Positions 1 through 4,006 of a stretch of 6,584 nt of DNA are shown piece after piece. The notes under the pieces were generated by a model, which saw nothing but the letters and a program-made list of their open reading frames with translations, had not been told where the DNA came from and searched no databases. Position numbers and translations under genes: made by a program. The stretch lies in NCBI GenBank assembly GCA_004212135.1, contig RXIE01000049.1, positions 1 through 6,584 on the forward strand, read 5' to 3'. This stretch comes from Candidatus Methanophagales archaeon ANME-1-THS (lineage in GTDB: Archaea; Halobacteriota; Syntropharchaeia; Alkanophagales; Methanospirareceae). The stretch's first letter is position 1; each line of letters begins with the position of its first letter.

Positions 1-1606
1 AGTTGAAGTGGTCTGCGAGCAACGACGCGGTATGCTCGCCCACATGCCGTATCCCGAGCGCATGGAGGAGTCGGGCGAAGGTGGTCTGCTTGCTCGTTTC
101 AATCGCATCGAGAATGTTCTGGGCTGATTTCTCGCCCATCCGCTCCAGCTTCAAGAGGTCACTCTTTGTTAAAAAGAAGAGATCCGCAGCATCAGAGACC
201 ATTTTACGGTCCACTAACTGCTCGATGAGCTTCTCGCCCAGCCCATCAATGTTCAGTGCGCGCAGCGATGCGAAATGTCTTATTCGTTCCTTTAACTGCG
301 CGCTGCAGGACACCCCGATACACCGCACAATCGGACCTTCTTTCATCACTGCCGCGCCACAGACCGGACACCGATCTGGCATCCGGAACTCTCGCTCCGC
401 GCCCGTTCGCTTCGAGGTGATCACACTCACCACCTCGGGTATCACATCACCCGCGCGTTCCACCACCACGGTATCGCCAATCCGGACATCCTTCTTCCGC
501 ACTTCATCTTCATTATGCAGGGTTGCCCGGCTTACCGTCACCCCGGCGATCTGCACCGGCTCCAGTACCGCAACTGGCGTGAGGGCTCCGGTTCGACCCA
601 CTTGCACAATGATGTCATTCACCACGGTGAATTCCTCTCGTGCCGGGAATTTATAAGCAAGCGCCCATCGGGGGCTTCGTGAAATCGCGCCGAGCGACTC
701 CTGGTGCGCTATGCTATTGACCTTCACCACGACGCCATCAATCTCGTAATCCAGATCGTCCCGTTTCTTTTCCACCTCGTTATGGTACGTGATCACGCCC
801 TCAATATCCTCAAACCGGCGGATCAAAGGGTTCACTTTGAATCCAATCCGACGCAGGTAGTCCAGGACCTCCCACTGGGTTGAGAACTCCCTCCCTTCAA
901 CTCGACCAACGCCATAAGCAAAGAAATCGAGCGGACGGGACGCGGTCACCCTCGGATCAAGCTGTCGCACCGAGCCTGCAGCCGCATTGCGCGGATTCGC
1001 AAACATCTTCTCACCCTTCGCACCTAACTCCTTGTTCAGCTCCTTGAATTTGCGCAAAGGGATGAAAACCTCGCCCCGCACTTCTAACAGAGGCGGAGCT
1101 CCGTCATCAGTTAAAATACGGAGCGGTATGGTCTTTATCGTCCTCAAATTCTGGGTTATATTCTCGCCGGTATACCCATCCCCCCGGGTACTTCCCACGA
1201 CGAAGCTGCCATGCTCATAGACCAGCTCCATCGCCAGCCCATCGATCTTCAGCTCGACCACATACTCTACCCTCGCAATGCCCAGCAGCCTCTTCACACG
1301 ATCATCAAAATCCCGGACCTCATCCTCGGTCGTCACGCTGTTCAAGCTGAGCATCGGTATACGGTGCTCGTAGGTACCAAATTCCTCTAATGGCGTTGCT
1401 CCTATCCGTTGCGTGGGTGAATCAGGCGTTATGAGATCGGGATACGCGCGCTCAAGCTCCTCTAATTCATGAAACAGTCGATCATATTCCGCATCCGAGA
1501 TCTCAGGCTCATTTAAGACGTAATACCGGTAATTGTGATAATGGATCTTCTGCCTCAAATCCTCGATATGCCTCTTTATAGCCTCTTTTTCCCCCTCGAC
1601 ACCCAT
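1..1606 (-). CDS. ligA: NAD+-dependent DNA ligase LigA, 3'-truncated by the window edge
   Basis: This enzyme seals nicks in duplex DNA using NAD+ as the adenylate donor, in replication and repair. I translated the minus strand from ATG at 1606 and read 535 uninterrupted codons to the edge. Domain Ia (about residues 8-70) has the NMN-binding residues Y28, D38, Y41 and D42 in HNYRYYVLNEPEISDAEYD. The adenylation domain has KIDG with the AMP-accepting lysine K120, STRGDG (139-144), RGE (177-179), DGVVVKV (290-296) and YKFPA (318-322). The OB domain has VQVGRTGALTPVA (334-346). A zinc finger uses C413, C416, C429 and C434, and helix-hairpin-helix sequence starts near 440. Family members are about 670 aa, so roughly 130 residues, including the rest of the HhH and the BRCT domain, should lie off the left edge. 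All catalytic motifs seen are intact. No in-frame ATG occurs again until codon 85, and the N-terminus fits the family. There is no Shine-Dalgarno upstream, so the mRNA may be leaderless. It is divergent from rpsB. The family is bacterial and rare in archaea, so horizontal acquisition is inferred. Confidence 0.96.
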   Translation of the reverse strand, partial: MGVEGEKEAIKRHIEDLRQKIHYHNYRYYVLNEPEISDAEYDRLFHELEELERAYPDLITPDSPTQRIGATPLEEFGTYEHRIPMLSLNSVTTEDEVRDFDDRVKRLLGIARVEYVVELKIDGLAMELVYEHGSFVVGSTRGDGYTGENITQNLRTIKTIPLRILTDDGAPPLLEVRGEVFIPLRKFKELNKELGAKGEKMFANPRNAAAGSVRQLDPRVTASRPLDFFAYGVGRVEGREFSTQWEVLDYLRRIGFKVNPLIRRFEDIEGVITYHNEVEKKRDDLDYEIDGVVVKVNSIAHQESLGAISRSPRWALAYKFPAREEFTVVNDIIVQVGRTGALTPVAVLEPVQIAGVTVSRATLHNEDEVRKKDVRIGDTVVVERAGDVIPEVVSVITSKRTGAEREFRMPDRCPVCGAAVMKEGPIVRCIGVSCSAQLKERIRHFASLRALNIDGLGEKLIEQLVDRKMVSDAADLFFLTKSDLLKLERMGEKSAQNILDAIETSKQTTFARLLHALGIRHVGEHTASLLADHFN

Positions 1607-1656
1607 ATTTATATATAGCGCGGGGCATAAAAATAATACAAGAGGATAACGAGAAC
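1607..1656. promoter_or_regulatory. Compact divergent promoter region between ligA and rpsB
   Basis: Only 50 bp separate two divergent start codons, and they hold two A/T-rich elements in otherwise GC-rich DNA. TTTATATATA at 1608-1617 is TATA-like for the plus strand. It would place transcription start near 1638-1640, leaving a leader of about 18 nt for rpsB. The element at 1627-1638, read on the minus strand as TATTATTTTTAT, is centred about 26 bp before the ligA ATG and would give a leaderless ligA transcript. The positions are read from the sequence. The promoter roles are inferred from the usual archaeal TATA-to-start distance of about 25 bp, and no start site is known. Confidence 0.55.
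1641..1646 (+). promoter_or_regulatory. Possible ribosome binding site of rpsB
   Basis: The purine-rich AGAGGA ends 10 nt before the rpsB ATG, within the usual range for an archaeal Shine-Dalgarno site. It matches only part of the GGAGGTGA consensus. It supports the ATG at 1657 as the start. Confidence 0.5.
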
Positions 1657-2280
1657 ATGGCGCAGGATAAAGAAAGAGAAGAGACATTAATACCCGGTAC
1701 TGATTACCTGGCAAGTGGGGTGCATATCGGCACGCAGCAAAAAACCGGTGATATGAAACGGTTCATCTACCAGGCACGACCAGACGGACTGTATCTGCTC
1801 GATATCAAACAGATGGATGAACGACTGAGGATAGCCGCGCGATTTTTGGCGAATTACGAGCCTGCCTCGATACTCGTGATCTCCGCACGGGAATATGGGC
1901 ATCATCCGGTGACCATGTTCGCTAAGGCGACGGGCGCGAAGGCAGCGGTCGGAAGATTTATACCCGGAACGTTAACGAATCCGGCATCAAAGCACTTCAT
2001 CGAGCCTGCGATCGTCGTCGTGACCGATCCAATGACCGATGAGCAGGCGTTGAAAGAAGCGGTGAAGGTCGGTATACCGATCGTTGCGCTCTGCGATACG
2101 AATAATTCCACGAATGACGTCGATCTGATCATTCCAACGAATAACAAGGGTCGAAAGGCGCTTGCTACCGTCTATTGGCTCCTGGCACGTGAGATGCTGC
2201 GGGAACGGTATCGCAGAGAGGGGCGAGAAGCGGAATTCAACTTCACGTACAAGGAGGAGGATTTTGAATCAGCGTTATAA
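1657..2280 (+). CDS. rpsB: 30S ribosomal protein S2 (uS2), archaeal type
   Basis: S2 is a structural protein of the small ribosomal subunit, on the back of the 30S body near the head. The 207-aa product is full length for the archaeal/eukaryotic (SA-type) branch and shorter than the roughly 240-aa bacterial S2. Conserved blocks include SGVHIGTQQKTGDM (20-33), RPDGLYLLDI (41-50), GRFIPGTLTNP (99-109), the VVTDP strand (121-125) and IPTNNKGRKALATVYWLLARE (159-179). The charged tail rich in Glu and Arg is usual. ATG at 1657 gives the expected short acidic/basic N-terminal extension and has a weak Shine-Dalgarno. It is the first gene of the plus-strand cluster, 12 bp ahead of the MEMO gene, an adjacency seen in many archaea. 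The rpoN-rpoK-eno genes that often precede rpsB in euryarchaea are absent, and a divergent ligase takes their place. Confidence 0.98.
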   Translation: MAQDKEREETLIPGTDYLASGVHIGTQQKTGDMKRFIYQARPDGLYLLDIKQMDERLRIAARFLANYEPASILVISAREYGHHPVTMFAKATGAKAAVGRFIPGTLTNPASKHFIEPAIVVVTDPMTDEQALKEAVKVGIPIVALCDTNNSTNDVDLIIPTNNKGRKALATVYWLLAREMLRERYRREGREAEFNFTYKEEDFESAL

Positions 2281-2292
2281 CTCGCGGGTAAA

Positions 2293-3093
2293 ATGAGAAG
2301 AGCGGTCGTCGCAGGGGCTTTTTATGAAGGTGAGAGGAGAAGCTTGATGAATCAGCTCCAAAATTGCTTCTCCGGTATACCACGAGAGAAGGACGAAGGT
2401 ATTATCGGTGCGGTCGTTCCCCACGCAGGCTATATGTATTCGGGCAGAGTGGCGGCAAGTGTCTATGCCAAGCTCCCCCGGGCTGATAGCTTCGTCATCC
2501 TCGGCACGAATCATCAGGGTATCGGGTCGCTCATTGCGGTCTCCAAAGAGGCATGGGGCACTCCGTTAGGTGAAGTCGAGGTAGACCAGGCGTTCGTGGA
2601 TGCCCTCCCCAAACAGCTCATTGATGTGGACGAAACCGCGCATCGATACGAGCATTCCATTGAAGTTCAACTCCCGTTTCTCCAATACCTCTTTGATAAA
2701 AACTTCCAGTTCGTCCCCATTGCCATCGCATTGACCGACGAGGAGACGGTGAGGGAGATTGGAGACGATCTGGCCCACACGATCGCTCAAATTGATAAAA
2801 AAGTGGTTCTCATCGCATCGTCTGATTTCTCGCACTATGAACCTGACCGAATCGCGCGCGAGAAAGATGGCTATGTGATCGAAGCGATAAAGGAGCTGAA
2901 TGTGGCGAAATTCTATAAACGGGTGTATGAACGAAACGTGACCGCATGCGGAATTGCTCCGATCGCCGTGATGCTGCATGCGGCAAAGAAGCTCGGTGCC
3001 ACTGAAGGAAATGTGGTTACCTACGCAACGAGTGGCGATATCACCGGTGACACCCAGGCCGTGGTGGGCTACGGGGGCATCATTATTCTCTAA
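2293..3093 (+). CDS. MEMO1 family protein (AmmeMemoRadiSam system protein B)
   Basis: This belongs to the MEMO family, related in fold to extradiol (LigB-type) dioxygenases. Human MEMO1 binds metal, but the reaction of the archaeal proteins is not established. The 266-aa product is family length. It starts with the typical MRRAVVAGAFYEG. Residues matching the human metal-site ligands are H44 in VPHAGYMYSG, H74 in ILGTNHQG and C219 in TACGIAPI. Other signatures are EHSIEVQLPFLQ (120-131) and the SSDFSHY segment (176-182). The product looks soluble, with no signal peptide or membrane segment. It starts 12 bp after rpsB with only a weak purine motif before the ATG, so translation is probably coupled within one operon. 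Members are often named AmmeMemoRadiSam protein B because some genomes also carry AMMECR1 and radical-SAM partners; neither partner is in this window. Family assignment is secure, function is open. Confidence 0.95.
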   Translation: MRRAVVAGAFYEGERRSLMNQLQNCFSGIPREKDEGIIGAVVPHAGYMYSGRVAASVYAKLPRADSFVILGTNHQGIGSLIAVSKEAWGTPLGEVEVDQAFVDALPKQLIDVDETAHRYEHSIEVQLPFLQYLFDKNFQFVPIAIALTDEETVREIGDDLAHTIAQIDKKVVLIASSDFSHYEPDRIAREKDGYVIEAIKELNVAKFYKRVYERNVTACGIAPIAVMLHAAKKLGATEGNVVTYATSGDITGDTQAVVGYGGIIIL

Positions 3094-3138
3094 TGGTTCG
3101 CACCTCTCAACTCGGTCGTTAGTATCTTATATCCGATC

Positions 3139-3939
3139 ATGCCCCGAAGAAACCATAATCATGCCCTGGTTCCTGCCTGCCGGGTATTCTTCTCTGAAAT
3201 TCTGAAGAGCAATCTCTTTGTCCCGGAACATGGAAAGACGTTCCTCGTCACCCCGACGGGTGCGCGATGCGCGAGACTCTATGGCGTGGCCGAACTCAAA
3301 GGGGTCGAGCACAGAGGAACGATATCCCGGATAACCGTAAATGACTCGACGGCCTCTTTGCATATCTACACCGATAAAGCTCTTCAATCGGGATTGGAAC
3401 AACCAGCAGCCGAAAGAAGGACGATTATCGCGTTTAACGGCACGGTGCATGTGCGAGAAGGTGCGGAAATGAGGAGACTCATCATACTGGCTGAAGACGT
3501 TGGCGTAGTCGAGGAGCACGTGAGAAAGAGCTGGATACTCGCCACCGCATGGCAGACACTCGAGCGAATAGAAAAACTTCGCATCCTTCGTTCGATTACA
3601 AAGAAGGAGGTAGCATCGCAGGAGAAGCGTACGCTTTTGGATCTCGCTCTCTTATATGCGGTGCTGGAGCATTACGCACTTGATGATGAGAAACTGGATG
3701 CCCTGGCGAGCACCGCAATAAACGCCGTAAAGAGCATGTGGCAGCAGTACTATAGAACGACCCGGGAGCTGATCGAAGGACTGGTGAAGAATGCGGGGAA
3801 GCGCGGTCTGGAACGTGAGAAGCTACTGGGCTCCTTGAAGACCAGAGGGTTACCAGAGGAATGGATAAACGACCTGATTGACGAACTGATTAGCGAAGGA
3901 CGGTGCTCCGAATCGGGCAGTAGCGTTTTAAGCGGCTGA
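3139..3939 (+). CDS. Probable RPA-associated OB-fold protein (COG3390-like)
   Basis: The 266-aa protein resembles the archaeal RPA-associated proteins (RPAPs), encoded beside single-stranded-DNA-binding RPA in haloarchaea and thought to work with it. The match is by recalled family pattern, not a search. RVFFSEIL (15-22) fits the RVFA.EF opening. FLVTPTGARCARLYGVAEL (35-53), then TVNDSTASLHIYT (66-78) and RRTIIAFNGTVHV (93-105), look like the strands of an OB fold. SWILATAWQTLERIE (131-145) matches the conserved helix after it. Helices fill about 165-212, and 208-256 looks like a small winged-helix module ending in LIDELISEGRC. No membrane segment or zinc motif is seen. It is 45 bp after the MEMO gene, in the same orientation, with no clear promoter or Shine-Dalgarno. 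ATG at 3139 is the first possible start, since the frame back to the MEMO stop has no ATG, GTG or TTG. No RPA gene is in view. Alternative: an uncharacterised OB-fold protein unrelated to RPA. Confidence 0.72.
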   Translation: MPRRNHNHALVPACRVFFSEILKSNLFVPEHGKTFLVTPTGARCARLYGVAELKGVEHRGTISRITVNDSTASLHIYTDKALQSGLEQPAAERRTIIAFNGTVHVREGAEMRRLIILAEDVGVVEEHVRKSWILATAWQTLERIEKLRILRSITKKEVASQEKRTLLDLALLYAVLEHYALDDEKLDALASTAINAVKSMWQQYYRTTRELIEGLVKNAGKRGLEREKLLGSLKTRGLPEEWINDLIDELISEGRCSESGSSVLSG

Positions 3940-3954
3940 ATAATGTCGATATAC

Positions 3955-4004
3955 TAAAAATAAAGAAAAAAAGGACCCGGTTCGCGTTTTTAGCTGCTAA
4001 CCGG
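3955..4004 (-). terminator. Hairpin plus T-rich tract terminating the hdrA-like gene
   Basis: On the minus strand, just after the TAG stop at 4007-4009, an inverted repeat (CCGGTT at 3999-4004 pairing with AACCGG at 3977-3982, 16-nt loop) is followed by TTTTTTTCTTTATTTTT (3956-3972). Archaeal termination mainly needs the T-tract, so this is a good candidate. The plus strand has no matching T-run after the hairpin, only five Ts in its loop (3987-3991), so it is a poor terminator for the convergent upstream gene. Confidence 0.65.
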
Positions 4005-4006
4005 AG

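Noticed and set aside
3..656. A 217-codon open frame on the plus strand
   Set aside because: It is antisense to the ligA adenylation, OB and zinc-finger coding sequence, which matches its family throughout; the peptide is Ser/Thr/Arg-rich with no recognisable domain.
1..1606. ligA as a pseudogene
   Set aside because: The visible frame holds exactly 535 codons plus one base with no stop or shift, and every catalytic motif is present; only the window edge cuts it.
2566..2979. A 137-codon minus-strand frame, and a similar 130-codon frame at 3127-3519
   Set aside because: They lie antisense to the MEMO and OB-fold protein genes, and I saw neither family features nor promoters for them.
3091..3141. 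Stop readthrough fusing MEMO to the OB-fold protein
   Set aside because: The two genes share a frame with one TAA and 15 sense codons between them, but a shared frame has a one-in-three chance, each protein is family length, and there is no readthrough signal.
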